From: Streptomyces agglomeratus
Lineage (GTDB): Bacteria > Actinomycetota > Actinomycetes > Streptomycetales > Streptomycetaceae
Length of the DNA stretch: 64,000 bases
Assembly (NCBI RefSeq): GCF_001746415.1
Contig: NZ_MEHJ01000001.1
Coordinates: 930,001-994,000 of the forward strand
Reading direction: 5' to 3'
In this document: piece after piece, positions 1 through 8,376 of the stretch
How the letters are laid out: each line of letters opens with the position of its first letter
How positions within the stretch are numbered: the first letter of the stretch is position 1
Made by a program: the position numbers and the translations under genes
Notes under the pieces: generated by a model
Told to the model about the DNA's origin: nothing
The model's input: only the letters and a program-made list of their open reading frames with translations
Databases searched by the model: none

Positions 1-464
1 GGCTTGCCGCGGCCGATGAGGACGGGATGGATGTACAGCCGGTACTCGTCGATCAGGCCGTGGCGCCTGAAGGACGCGGCGAGGTCGGCGCCACTGAGCA
101 CCATGTCCGCGCCGGGCCGCGCCTTCAGCGCCATGATCTCGTCGACGACGACGTCCCGCACGACGGTGGTGTTCCAGTCGGCACGCTCCAGCGTCCTGGA
201 GAACACGAATTTCGGCATGTCCCGCCAGATGCGGGCGAACTCGGCCACCGGCCGGGGGCTCGCGGGGTCGGCGTCGGCCGTCGGCCAGAAACCGGCCATG
301 AGCTCGTGGGTGACCCGCCCGCTCAGGAAGGCGCCCTTCGCGGCGAGCTCTTCGTTGGCATGGCTGTGCAGTTCCTCGTCGACCAAATGCCAGTCGATCT
401 GGCGTTCGGGCCCTTCGATGAATCCGTCGAGGGACACCGACATCCACAGGATGATCTTCCTCAT
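1..464 (-). CDS. RibD C-terminal / dihydrofolate reductase-like protein (C-terminus cut by window edge)
   Basis: The reverse strand encodes a protein beginning MRKIILWMSVSLDGFIEGP, the classical N-terminus of the RibD C-terminal (dihydrofolate reductase-like) superfamily, in which SxSLDGF lies next to the NADPH site. About 154 codons are visible before the sequence leaves the window, and a DMVLSGADLAASF stretch followed by DEYRLYIHPVLIGRGKP matches the usual C-terminal half, so only a few tens of residues are missing. The ATG at 464 is preceded by GAAGG. Members reduce pteridine- or pyrimidine-like substrates with NADPH, but most actinobacterial stand-alone copies have no known substrate. Confidence 0.85.
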   Translation of the reverse strand, partial: MRKIILWMSVSLDGFIEGPERQIDWHLVDEELHSHANEELAAKGAFLSGRVTHELMAGFWPTADADPASPRPVAEFARIWRDMPKFVFSRTLERADWNTTVVRDVVVDEIMALKARPGADMVLSGADLAASFRRHGLIDEYRLYIHPVLIGRGK

Positions 465-563
465 CACGGGCCCTTCGCCGGAGTGGTCAGGGCTCGCAGA
501 TGCGGACGGCGTGAGGTGCGGGGACCCTGTAGGGGTGGGGGCGATCAGCTAGGAGGCTAGCCC

Positions 564-764
564 ATGTCCATGATGGACAAGCTCAAGCAGATGATGAAGG
601 GCCACGAGTCGCAGGCCGAAAAGGGCGTCGACAAGGCGGGCGACGCCATCGACGACCGGACCCAGCGCAAGTACAGCGGCCAGGTCGACACGGGCCAGGA
701 CAAGCTGAGGGACCAGCTCGGCCGGGACCAGAGCCCGGGCCAGGACCGGCCGCCGCAGCCCTGA
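564..764 (+). CDS. Small MT0933-family antitoxin-like protein
   Basis: This 66-residue hydrophilic protein starts MSMMDKLKQMMKGHESQAEK and continues with GVDKAGDAIDDRTQRKYSGQ, a pattern typical of the MT0933 antitoxin family (Rv0909-like) common in actinobacteria. A strong AGGAGG lies seven bases before the ATG. In mycobacteria the relative is the antitoxin partner of a toxin gene, but here no toxin is adjacent: the neighbours are the divergent reductase and a convergent DUF2165 gene. It may therefore be an orphan or have another role. Family membership is likely; toxin neutralisation is not shown. Confidence 0.75.
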   Translation: MSMMDKLKQMMKGHESQAEKGVDKAGDAIDDRTQRKYSGQVDTGQDKLRDQLGRDQSPGQDRPPQP

Positions 765-780
765 CCCCGGTCGGCGCTTC

Positions 781-814
781 GGTGAGGGCGGGACATCCGT
801 GTCCCGCCCTCACC
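781..814. terminator. Bidirectional terminator hairpin
   Basis: A perfect 15-bp inverted repeat (781-795 with 800-814) closed by a four-base loop lies between the convergent ends of the small antitoxin-like gene (764) and the DUF2165 gene (851). The position and stem strength fit a shared terminator. There is no T tract, as is common in Streptomyces. Confidence 0.7.
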
Positions 815-850
815 GCTTCATGTCCCGCCCGCACCGCCTGCTTCCCACTC

Positions 851-1438
851 CTACCGCGTGCTTCCCTCCGTCACCGCCCGCTTCTCCCCCTCACCGTGGC
901 GCTCCTCCCCCGGGTCCCGCCGGCCCTCCACGGCCGCCAGATGCACGACCACCAGCACCAGGCCGGCGACGAGGAAGTTCCTGGTGGCGGCCTCCAGGCC
1001 GTTCCAGTCGGCGGACTGCCACATGGCGAACCACTCGCCCCCGATGGCTATGAACCCCGCGCCGAAGAGCAGCAGCACCATCACGAGGCCGTGGGTCGCC
1101 AGGCGCTTCGCCCGGCCGAACCCGCCGCCGCGCAGCGCCGTCACCCACTGGCAGGCCGCCACGGTCAGGACGAGCGCTGCCACGGTTTCCCACCCGATGA
1201 TGGCGATGTACGCGATGTCCTGCACCGTGGCCGAATCGATGGACCTCCACATGAGGTCCTCGTCCTTGAAGGTCGTGTCCATCGCCAGAACGTGCCGTAC
1301 GAACTGCTGGTTCGTACCGAAGTCGGTGATGTTCCCGAAGGCGACGAGCGCCATGTAGAGCGCGACCGTCGCCACGAGCGCCGTCGCGGCGACGGCGAGA
1401 GGCTGGGCGGCGCGGGAGCGGGTGTTCTTCACTGTCAT
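851..1438 (-). CDS. DUF2165 family small integral membrane protein
   Basis: The 195-residue product shows four hydrophobic segments: residues 13-33, about 77-97, about 114-134 and about 146-166. A conserved FGNITDFGTNQQFVRHVLAMD block follows the first helix, and GWETVAALVL opens the second. This arrangement, including the WRSID stretch before helix two, is that of the DUF2165 (predicted small integral membrane protein) family, whose function is unknown. The ATG at 1438 has GAGG upstream. The last 25 residues are charged and rich in Glu and Arg, so the C-terminus is probably cytoplasmic. It is convergent with the preceding small gene and shares its hairpin terminator. Confidence 0.8.
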   Translation of the reverse strand: MTVKNTRSRAAQPLAVAATALVATVALYMALVAFGNITDFGTNQQFVRHVLAMDTTFKDEDLMWRSIDSATVQDIAYIAIIGWETVAALVLTVAACQWVTALRGGGFGRAKRLATHGLVMVLLLFGAGFIAIGGEWFAMWQSADWNGLEAATRNFLVAGLVLVVVHLAAVEGRRDPGEERHGEGEKRAVTEGSTR

Positions 1439-1606
1439 GTGTACCTCGGCGTCGGGGTGTTGAGAGACGTGCGTACGAGTGTCCCGGATTCTCCGCGGCT
1501 GTGAAGGTGGCCCGTTCCAACCCTGGCAGTCTTGACCTGCTCACGTCATAATTCGGGGGCCGATCGGGCGGTCGGCGATCACTGGCCGACCGAGGGGGAC
1601 CCACGG

Positions 1607-2521
1607 ATGAGCGTGGACCGGCGCAGCTTTCTCACCGGAGCGGCGGCGCTCTCCGCGACCGCCCTGCTCGGACTGCCGAAGGCCACCGCGGCGCCTCGGG
1701 CCCTGTCCGTACAGGACTGGATGGCGGGCCTCGACGACAGCACACCCTTGGGGCGGCTGACCGTCCCGGGCACCCACGACTCGGGTGCGCGCGTCGGCGG
1801 CCCCTGGGTGGCGTGCCAGAACACCTCCGTGGCCGAGCAACTCCGCAGCGGCATCCGCTTCCTGGACGTACGGTGCCGGGTCACCGGAGACTCCTTCGCC
1901 ATCCATCACGGCGCGTACTACCAGAACCTGATGTTCGGCGATGTGCTCGTCGCCTGCCAGGACTTCCTGCTCGCCCGCCCCTCCGAGACAGTCCTGATGC
2001 GCGTCAAGCAGGAGTACTCGTCGGCGGCCGACGCGGAGTTCCGCCGGATCTTCGACCTCTACCTGGACGGCAAGGGCTGGCGGCCGCTCTTCCGGATCGA
2101 CGCGGCCCTGCCGGCGCTGGGGCAGGCCCGGGGCAGGGTCGTACTGCTCGCCGACAACGGCGGACTGCCCGGGGTCCGGTACGGGGACGCGGCGCTCTTC
2201 GACATCCAGGACGACTACATGGCCGAGCCGGGCGCCAAGTACCCCCAGATCGAAGCCCACTTCCGCAAGGCCGCGCAGCAGCCCGGCAAACTGTTCCTCA
2301 ACTACGTCAGCACGTCGGCGCTGCTGCCGCCCCGCTGGAACTCCGACCGGCTCAACCCCAGGGTGCACAGCTTCCTCGACGGCGCCGAGGCAGGCGGCTG
2401 GACCGGCCTGGGTGTGGTCCCGATGGACTTCCCGAACACCCGTCCGGGGCTGGTCGAGTCCCTCATCCGCCACAACGCCTGGCAGGGCTTCGGCCGTCCG
2501 ACGGCGAAGGGGGCGAGGTAG
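1607..2521 (+). CDS. Secreted phosphatidylinositol-specific phospholipase C-domain protein
   Basis: This 304-residue protein opens with a twin-arginine signal (DRRSFLTGAAALSATALLG) and an AAP cleavage region near residue 29, so it is probably exported by Tat. The PI-PLC X domain follows: LTVPGTHDSGARV carries the first catalytic His (about residue 57) and FAIHHGAYYQ the second (about residue 100), with GIRFLDVRCR between them. The C-terminal half (DYMAEPGAKYPQIEAHFRKA, then NYVSTSA) is typical of bacterial PI-PLC-like enzymes. The ATG at 1607 lies a few bases after GAGGGGGA. It should cleave phosphoinositide-type head groups outside the cell. The exact substrate is not known. Confidence 0.88.
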   Translation: MSVDRRSFLTGAAALSATALLGLPKATAAPRALSVQDWMAGLDDSTPLGRLTVPGTHDSGARVGGPWVACQNTSVAEQLRSGIRFLDVRCRVTGDSFAIHHGAYYQNLMFGDVLVACQDFLLARPSETVLMRVKQEYSSAADAEFRRIFDLYLDGKGWRPLFRIDAALPALGQARGRVVLLADNGGLPGVRYGDAALFDIQDDYMAEPGAKYPQIEAHFRKAAQQPGKLFLNYVSTSALLPPRWNSDRLNPRVHSFLDGAEAGGWTGLGVVPMDFPNTRPGLVESLIRHNAWQGFGRPTAKGAR

Positions 2522-2573
2522 GGGACGGGCGAGGAAGCGGCGGACGGGCGCCCCCACGCGAACGCGGGCAGCG

Positions 2574-2660
2574 AACGCGCAGACCGGGGGCGGAGAGAAC
2601 GAACGCGCGAACCGGGGGCTGAGAGCCAACGCGCAGACCGGAAGCGGAGAGTGAACGCGC
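2574..2660. repeat. Three 26-28 bp imperfect tandem repeats in a 337-bp gene-free gap
   Basis: The gap 2522-2858 after the phospholipase gene holds three tandem copies beginning AACGCGCRRACCGG (2574, 2602 and 2628), followed by a fourth partial copy at 2654. I see no reading frame with coding character and no clear hairpin terminator in this gap. The remainder (2661-2858) looks like ordinary spacer leading into the DUF998 gene. Confidence 0.6.
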
Positions 2661-2858
2661 ACCGCACGCGGTCCTGCCGGCGCGCAGCAATCGCTCCTCC
2701 ACCCGGGTGAAACCGGTCGTCAGGTCCTGGACTGGCCACGCCCGGCCAGCTAAACCAGCGGCGATGACCATGCCTCTTCCGCGTGCAGGCGCCGCGGCTG
2801 CGTTCAGCGACCCGGGCGCCCCGCCGGCGCGCGTCGCCACGACCGCCGGAGCGTCTCG

Positions 2859-3644
2859 ATGGACCTGACCCGCGACACCCCGGACGCGCTCCGGCAGCCA
2901 GCACCGCCCTTACGGCTCCACCGGCCGGCCCGCGGACGGCGGAGACTCACGGCGGCCGTGCTGACCGGCGCGGCACTGCTTTACAACGGCTGGCTCCTGG
3001 AGCTGTCGCTGCCGACCGGCCTGGACTACCGGCATTCCTACGTGAGCGAGCTCTTCGCCGCCGATCAGCCCTTCCGGGCACTGTTCGGCGGCATGGAGGC
3101 CGCCTGCGCCGCACTCGTCATGGCGGGCGCTCTCCTGGCCCGCGATCTGCTTCCGGACGCCGCGGCCCGGACCGGCTGGTGGGCACTGTTCGGATTCGGT
3201 ACGTCGTCACTGGCCGACGTACTGCTGCCCATGGGTTGCGCACCCTCACTGGAACCGGACTGCCAGGCCGTACATCCCTGGCACACCGTCACGAGCGGGC
3301 TGGTGCACTTCTTCCTCTTCGCCTCCATGGTGGCCTTCTGCGTGGCGGCGGCGCCGACCCCCTCCCGCGCGCCGGTGATCCGCCGCTGGGGCCCGCGACT
3401 GCTGGCCGGGGCGATGGTGTCCGCCGTCACCACCGTCGGCCCGCTGATCGGCCATCCCGGCTGGCACGGTGTGCCGCAGCGGGCACATGTCCTGCTGGTG
3501 GGGCTGTGGTTCGCGCTCCTCGCCCGTGAGGTGGCGGCACCGGACGGGACCGGGCCGGGCGCACCGTACGCGGCGGCCGGTTCACCGGCGGTCGCCGAAC
3601 CGGGGCAACACCCGGAGAGCCGGCCGGCCGGCCGCACTCCCTGA
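2859..3644 (+). CDS. DUF998 family membrane protein
   Basis: The 261-residue product has about six hydrophobic segments and the DUF998 layout: an early helix (LTAAVLTGAALLYNGWLLE), the motif YRHSYVSELFAADQPFRALFGG just after it, and later SLEPDCQAVHPWHTVTSGLVH. The SYVSEL block and the Cys/His pair in DCQAVHPWH are characteristic of the family, which has no established biochemical role. GGAG lies seven bases before the ATG. The C-terminal 40 residues are a low-complexity Pro/Gly/Ala tail. The DMT transporter remnant begins 28 bases downstream, and the two may be co-transcribed. Confidence 0.8.
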   Translation: MDLTRDTPDALRQPAPPLRLHRPARGRRRLTAAVLTGAALLYNGWLLELSLPTGLDYRHSYVSELFAADQPFRALFGGMEAACAALVMAGALLARDLLPDAAARTGWWALFGFGTSSLADVLLPMGCAPSLEPDCQAVHPWHTVTSGLVHFFLFASMVAFCVAAAPTPSRAPVIRRWGPRLLAGAMVSAVTTVGPLIGHPGWHGVPQRAHVLLVGLWFALLAREVAAPDGTGPGAPYAAAGSPAVAEPGQHPESRPAGRTP

Positions 3645-3672
3645 TTTTCCGGCGAACCGGAGGAACCGCCGC

Positions 3673-4539
3673 GTGGCATCCGTACTCTCCGTGCTGTTCG
3701 CCGTGCTCACGGCGGTGGGCAACGCAACCGGCACGGTGCTCCAGCGGATCGCCGCGCGGCGCGTACCGCCGGGTGACGCGTTCAGCTTCCGGCTCATCCC
3801 TCACCTGGTGCACAGCGCGGCGTGGCTCGGCGGGATCGCCGTCATCGTCGTGGCCGCGGCGTGCCAGGCGCTGGCCCTGACCCTGGGGTCGATGTCGCTG
3901 GTCCAGCCCATCCTCGTGAGCGAACTGCCGTTCACCCTCCTGATCGCCTGCATGGTCTCCCGGCGTCCGCTCCCCGCGGCCGGCTGGGCGGCGGCGGGGA
4001 TGATCGCCGCCGGCCTCGGTCTCGCCCTGGCCGCGGCGTCCCCGTACGAACGCCACTCCCCGTCACGCCGGGCGTGTGGGCAGTGACCCTGCTGACGACG
4101 GGGGTGTCATGACCTTGTGCGTACTGGCCGCCCTGCCCGGCCGCGCGGTATGGCGCGCGCGGCGCTGTTCAGTTCGGCTTCCGCGATCGGTTACGCGCTG
4201 ACGGCCACGTTGATGAAGTTCTCCACGACCACGTTCGAACAGCACGGGTTCGGCGCGTTCCTGGCCTGCTGGCAGACCTATGGCTTCGTGGCGGCGGGCG
4301 CGTGCTCCCTCTTCCTGCTCGCCAACGCCATGGAGTCCGGCCCCCTGGTGGCCTCCCAGCCCGCTCTCACGCTGGGAGAGGCACTGGTCAGCGTGGCGCT
4401 CGGGATGCTCGTGTACGGAGACGAGGTGCGTACGGGGTGGTGGCTGATCCCGGAAGGCATCGGCGCGGTGATGGTCACCTGGGGCGTACTGCTCCTGCCC
4501 AGAGTCAGGACGGAGGATCAGGACGCGTCCGCGACCTGA
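3673..4539 (+). pseudogene. DMT-superfamily transporter, broken by stacked frameshifts
   Basis: The first part, read from a GTG at 3673, gives VASVLSVLFAVLTAVGNATG and four further hydrophobic segments typical of EamA/DMT transporters, up to about 4060. The homologous reading then moves to the next frame back (TPGVWAVTLLTTGV, about 4063-4107), again to another frame (VMTLCVLAALPGRAVW, about 4106-4157), and finally returns to the first frame (GMARAALFSSASAIGYALT to 4539). Three single-base losses within about 100 bases would explain this, and together they restore the frame. Both halves keep normal codon use, so the change is recent or is an assembly error. As written, no full-length transporter can be made. 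Confidence 0.75.
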
Positions 4540-4638
4540 CCGGTGCGGCGGGCCGCTCGTGTCGAGCCGTCATGCCGGATTCCGGCCGGAACCCCTCTTC
4601 TGCCATGCCCGGATGGCGCAATAGCCGCATATGCCCCT

Positions 4639-4666
4639 TTGATGGACCAAAGCGTGCGTCTAGGTG
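4639..4666 (+). promoter_or_regulatory. Candidate vegetative promoter for the 4723 gene
   Basis: TTGATG (4639-4644) and TAGGTG (4661-4666) are separated by 16 bases, about 56 bases before the proposed ATG at 4723. The match to a sigma-70-like promoter is moderate. No operator-like palindrome is visible beside it. Confidence 0.4.
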
Positions 4667-4722
4667 GCGCACGACAACCGAACGGTGTGTGCCACCGGAA
4701 GTACGGCGAACGGAGCCGCGCC

Positions 4723-5979
4723 ATGACAACCGATCCGACCATGTCCCCCACGCCCAGCAACGACGACCGCTCGCAGCCGCCCGACGAAGCGGCCGCCGCC
4801 CGCACCGCCGCTGCCTACGCGGCGGCCATGGACGAGGCGAAGGCGTCCCCGAGCGTGACGCCCGCGAACGAGACCACCGCGCGTGTGGCATCCGCGAACG
4901 AGACCCAGGCGCGTGCGGCCCCCGCGAACGAGGCCGCCGCACGTCCGGCACCGGCGAGTGCGCCGGCCACGGGTGTGACGACCCCGGGCGCACCGGCCGC
5001 GAACGGGACGGTCGCAGACGAGACCGGCGGGCCCCAGGGCTCCGCTCCGGACTCCAGCGAGGAGCCCATAAGGACTCTGCTCTGGACGGCGGCCACCTGC
5101 CGGCCACTGGAGGAAGTCGCCGCGCTGGTCAGTCTGCTCAAGCGGACCGGGGAAGTCCCCAGCCCCGGCGACGAGGCGCTGCGCGCGGCCGCCGTGGCCC
5201 GCCCGCTGGACGAGGTGCGGCAGCTGGTCGCCATGCTCGCCGAACACCCGCACGAGATCGACGAGGCGGACACGACGCTGCGCGCGGCCGCCGTCGGCAG
5301 GCCGATCGAGGACGTGGCGCAGTTGGTGAGCATCCTGGGCCACGAGGACAGCGACCACCACCGTTCCCCGGCCGGGGAGGCCACTGCCGCCGACAGGAAA
5401 CGGGCGAAGCCCGAAGTCACGGCGACACCGCTCGCCGATGGCGGCCGCGGCGCCGACGGCAGGCAGGCCGCCGCCGGCGCACCGCCGAGCAGCCGCCCGG
5501 CGCGGCCCACCGTCGGCCCCCGGGGCGTCATGCCGTCCGTCGGCGACGCGCTCGGCGCGGGCTCCGGCGGTGACAATCCGTCACCGGCCCTCCGTTCCGT
5601 ACTGCGATGGCCGGCCGCCGTTCTGCTCTTCGCCTGTGGCGTCATCCACCTGCCGACGGACTTCGCGCACCTGCGCTCCGGCGGCTACGCGGACGCGTTG
5701 GCGATCGCCGTCACCGTGCTCTGCCTGGTGTTCGGCGTCTGGCTGGCCGTACGCGACACCCTGCGCGTCTGGGCGGCGAGCGCCGCGACGGCCATCGGCA
5801 TCGTCGCCCTGCACGCACTGGCGAGCGTCGGCACGGTGGACCTGCTGGACAGCAGCCTGGGTGAATCCTTCGCATGGGCGGACGCCGCAGCGGTGTCCTG
5901 CGCCGCCGTGGGCGCGGTCCTCGCCGGTTCGGCCCTGCTGCGCCGCCAGAAGGAACCCGACGCGGCAAACGGCGCCTGA
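4723..5979 (+). CDS. Repeat-containing protein with four C-terminal membrane segments
   Basis: The 418-residue product has three parts. Residues 1-115 are low-complexity Ala/Pro/Thr with repeated ANE units. Residues about 118-215 hold three copies of a roughly 40-residue unit with the cores CRPLEEVAALVSLL, ARPLDEVRQLVAML and GRPIEDVAQLVSIL. After a second Gly/Ala/Pro linker come four hydrophobic segments (about 290-410) starting LRWPAAVLLFACGVIHLPTD. I chose the ATG at 4723 because GGAG lies just before it and the upstream in-frame sequence looks non-coding. I do not recognise a named family. The layout suggests a membrane-anchored protein with a helical repeat domain on one side. Confidence 0.7.
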   Translation: MTTDPTMSPTPSNDDRSQPPDEAAAARTAAAYAAAMDEAKASPSVTPANETTARVASANETQARAAPANEAAARPAPASAPATGVTTPGAPAANGTVADETGGPQGSAPDSSEEPIRTLLWTAATCRPLEEVAALVSLLKRTGEVPSPGDEALRAAAVARPLDEVRQLVAMLAEHPHEIDEADTTLRAAAVGRPIEDVAQLVSILGHEDSDHHRSPAGEATAADRKRAKPEVTATPLADGGRGADGRQAAAGAPPSSRPARPTVGPRGVMPSVGDALGAGSGGDNPSPALRSVLRWPAAVLLFACGVIHLPTDFAHLRSGGYADALAIAVTVLCLVFGVWLAVRDTLRVWAASAATAIGIVALHALASVGTVDLLDSSLGESFAWADAAAVSCAAVGAVLAGSALLRRQKEPDAANGA

Positions 5980-5988
5980 CGACCACCT

Positions 5989-6035
5989 CGGCGCCGGTGA
6001 GGGCGGCCGCGTCCCGGCCGCCCTCACCGGCGCCG
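5989..6035. terminator. Strong terminator hairpin
   Basis: A perfect 21-bp inverted repeat (5989-6009 with 6015-6035) with a five-base loop begins ten bases after the stop of the 4723 gene and ends 76 bases before the PhoD-like gene. Its core GGTGAGGGCGG is also present in the terminator at 781-814. Confidence 0.8.
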
Positions 6036-6111
6036 CCGTCGGGGCACCGGGGCCCGCACCACTCGGATGCAGCGATCAAGAACGCCGCGAAACGGGCATA
6101 TCACGCGGCAT

Positions 6112-7734
6112 ATGAACAGCCATCAGCCAGAACTGCGCGCCGCCGTACGGCGTCTGGGACGCCGTCATTTCCTCACCCTCACCGCGGCCGCCGCCGCACT
6201 CGCCTTCGCCACCGAGCTGCCGGCCGCCGGCGCGGCGAGCGTTCCCGAGCTGGACGCCAGGAAGATCACGGAGAACCCGTTCACCCTGGGCCTCGCCTCC
6301 GGAGACCCGCTTCCCGACAGCGTCGTGCTGTGGACGCGGCTCGCTCCGCGCCCCCTCGAACCCGACAGCGGCCTCCCCGAGAAGCGGGTCGTGGTCACCT
6401 GGGAACTCGCCCACGACGAGATGTTCCTGCGCCCCGTGAGGGGCGGCACCGTCACGGCCCATCCCGAGTTCGACCACACCCTTCATGTCGAGGTCCCGGG
6501 GCTCGATCCGGACCGTCCGTACTACTACCGGTTCCGCACCGGGGCCTGGGCCAGCCCCACCGGCCGCACCCGCACCGCGCCCGCCGCCGACACGGCCAAG
6601 TCGCAGCTGAAGCTGGCCGCCGTGGCCTGCCAGGCGTACCACCACGGCTACTACACCCCGTACAGGCACCTCGCCGGCGAGGACCTGGACCTGGTCGTCC
6701 ACCTCGGCGACTACCTGTACGAGTACGCCGTCGACAGCGCCGGCGGCGCCCGTGGCTACACCGACCGCCTGCTGCCGGCCCACTTCGACCGCGAGGCGAT
6801 GACACTCGCCGACTACCGGCTGCGGTACGCCCTGTACAAGTCCGACCCGGACCTCGCCGCCGCGCACGCCGCGCACCCGTTCGTCGTCACCTGGGACGAC
6901 CACGAGACGGAGAACAACTACGCGGGCGGGAGGTCCGAGAACAACGACCCGCCCGAGGAGTTCCTGCTGCGGCGCGCCGGTGCCTACCGGGCGTACTGGG
7001 AGAACCAGCCCCTGCGCGCCCCGCAGCGGCCCCGTGGCCCCGACATGCGGCTCTACCGGCGGCTGACGTTCGGCCGACTGGCGCAGTTCGACATCCTCGA
7101 CACCCGTCAGTACCGCTCGGAGCGGGCTTACGGGGGTGGCTGGCACAAGTCCGGCCCGGAGTCCGAGGCCGCCTCCCGCACCATGACCGGCGAGACGCAG
7201 GAGCGCTGGCTGCTCGACGGGTGGAAGGGCTCCGGCGCGACCTGGAACGTCGTACCGCAGCAGGTCACCTTCGCGCGCAGGCGCGACGTACCGACCGCCG
7301 ATTTCAAGCTCTCCATGGACGCCTGGGACGGCTACCCCGCCGCGCGGAAGCGGTTCCTCGACGGCGCCGAAGCGGCCGGCGTCCAGAACCTGATGGTGCT
7401 GGACGGTGACGCCCATGTGGGATACGGCTTCGACCTGAAGAAGGACTTCGACGACCCGGACTCGCGGACCGTCGCCACCGAGATCTCCACCACCTCGGTC
7501 TCCAGTGGCAAGGACGGCGCCGACAAGCCGGCCAACTTCGACAGCCTCGTCCAGGCGAACCCGCACCTCAAGTTCTACAACGGCCGCCGCGGATACACGG
7601 TCATCACGCTGGGCACGGACCGCGCGCGGGCGGACTTCAGGACCGTCTCCGAGGTCACCAGGCCCGGCGGGACGCTCACCACAGCCGCCTCGTTTGTCAC
7701 CGAGGCCGGTCGGCCGGGCCTCATCCCGGCCTGA
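6112..7734 (+). CDS. phoD: PhoD-like alkaline phosphatase/phosphodiesterase, Tat-exported
   Basis: This 540-residue protein starts with a long twin-arginine signal (LGRRHFLTLTAAAAALAFA, cleavage near AGAAS). The N-terminal PhoD domain includes FTLGLASGDPLPDSVVLWTRLAP, and the metallophosphatase core has the metal-ligand blocks VVHLGDYLYEY and VTWDDHETENN plus LDGDAHVGY near the C-terminus. PhoD enzymes are Ca/Fe-dependent, secreted, and release phosphate from mono- and diesters. Length and domain order match Streptomyces PhoD. The ATG at 6112 was preferred to one 15 codons upstream because it places the RR motif near the N-terminus, though neither has a strong ribosome binding site. I saw no PHO box that I could defend. 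Confidence 0.88.
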   Translation: MNSHQPELRAAVRRLGRRHFLTLTAAAAALAFATELPAAGAASVPELDARKITENPFTLGLASGDPLPDSVVLWTRLAPRPLEPDSGLPEKRVVVTWELAHDEMFLRPVRGGTVTAHPEFDHTLHVEVPGLDPDRPYYYRFRTGAWASPTGRTRTAPAADTAKSQLKLAAVACQAYHHGYYTPYRHLAGEDLDLVVHLGDYLYEYAVDSAGGARGYTDRLLPAHFDREAMTLADYRLRYALYKSDPDLAAAHAAHPFVVTWDDHETENNYAGGRSENNDPPEEFLLRRAGAYRAYWENQPLRAPQRPRGPDMRLYRRLTFGRLAQFDILDTRQYRSERAYGGGWHKSGPESEAASRTMTGETQERWLLDGWKGSGATWNVVPQQVTFARRRDVPTADFKLSMDAWDGYPAARKRFLDGAEAAGVQNLMVLDGDAHVGYGFDLKKDFDDPDSRTVATEISTTSVSSGKDGADKPANFDSLVQANPHLKFYNGRRGYTVITLGTDRARADFRTVSEVTRPGGTLTTAASFVTEAGRPGLIPA

Positions 7735-7820
7735 CGGAAGCAGGTCGTCCGCCGATGGACCCGCCGGGGCGCGGGCAGTTATCAGCCGCGCCGCACGGGT
7801 ACTCCTAACCCGCGACGCCC

Positions 7821-7839
7821 GCAGTCCGTCAAGGACTGC
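7821..7839 (+). terminator. Hairpin after the PhoD-like gene
   Basis: GCAGTCC (7821-7827) and GGACTGC (7833-7839) form a 7-bp stem with a five-base loop about 90 bases downstream of the phosphatase stop. It could be a weak terminator or a protein-binding site. Confidence 0.4.
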
Positions 7840-7865
7840 CGACACCCAGGAACGAGGTGTGCGCA

Positions 7866-7922
7866 ATGACCCGCGAGGGCGAGGCCGCCGACACCCCCGC
7901 CCGCCGCAAGCGCCACAGGTGA
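7866..7922 (+). CDS. Possible 18-residue peptide, unrecognised
   Basis: A short frame reads MTREGEAADTPARRKRHR with GAGGTG seven bases before its ATG. It is followed by a 12-base direct repeat (GCCACAGGTGAC at 7911 and 7935) that runs into the leader of the next gene. The basic C-terminus and good ribosome binding site are the only support. It may be a leader peptide for the 7964 gene or chance. Confidence 0.2.
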   Translation: MTREGEAADTPARRKRHR

Positions 7923-7963
7923 CGCGACCGGTGACGCCACAGGTGACCCGAAAGGCGGCTCAT

Positions 7964-8212
7964 GTGATCACCGAGGAGCACGTCAGGGACCTTCTGCGCC
8001 CGCGCGACGACGAGCCGGTGCTGGTGGTCGTCAGCGGCCGGGCCCGGGTGATCCCGGCGAGTGATCTGGACACCGGCGACTTCCGCGGCGCCCTGGAGGT
8101 GGCGTCGGCGAAGGACCTGGAGCGGCGTATCGGCACCGGGTCCCCGTCCGACCAGGACATCACGACGCTGGCCGGCGTACTGAACACCACCGTCGCGGAA
8201 CTCGGCGCCTGA
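7964..8212 (+). CDS. Small conserved-looking acidic protein, unknown function
   Basis: From GTG 7964 this frame encodes 82 residues starting [20 protein letters not shown] and ending [16 protein letters not shown]. The codons show the strong third-position GC of real genes here. GAAAGG lies about ten bases before the start. GTG codons at 7931 and 7943 in the same frame are alternatives. The sequence has a short beta-hairpin-like [13 protein letters not shown] segment and no membrane segments. I do not recognise the family. It stands alone between PhoD and the glycosyltransferase. Confidence 0.6.
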   Translation: MITEEHVRDLLRPRDDEPVLVVVSGRARVIPASDLDTGDFRGALEVASAKDLERRIGTGSPSDQDITTLAGVLNTTVAELGA

Positions 8213-8376
8213 GCACGCGGCAGCCGTGCGGGTGCGGGCCGTTTCACCCTGTGCCGCATGCGTCCTCCCCCGGCGCCGCCGTCACCCGTGTGGAGTGCCT
8301 GGGACGGCCTTCCGGCCGTCCCCGCGATCCACTGGAGGCGGCAGCGCGTGTACCGGGAAGAAGCACATGGAGTGAA

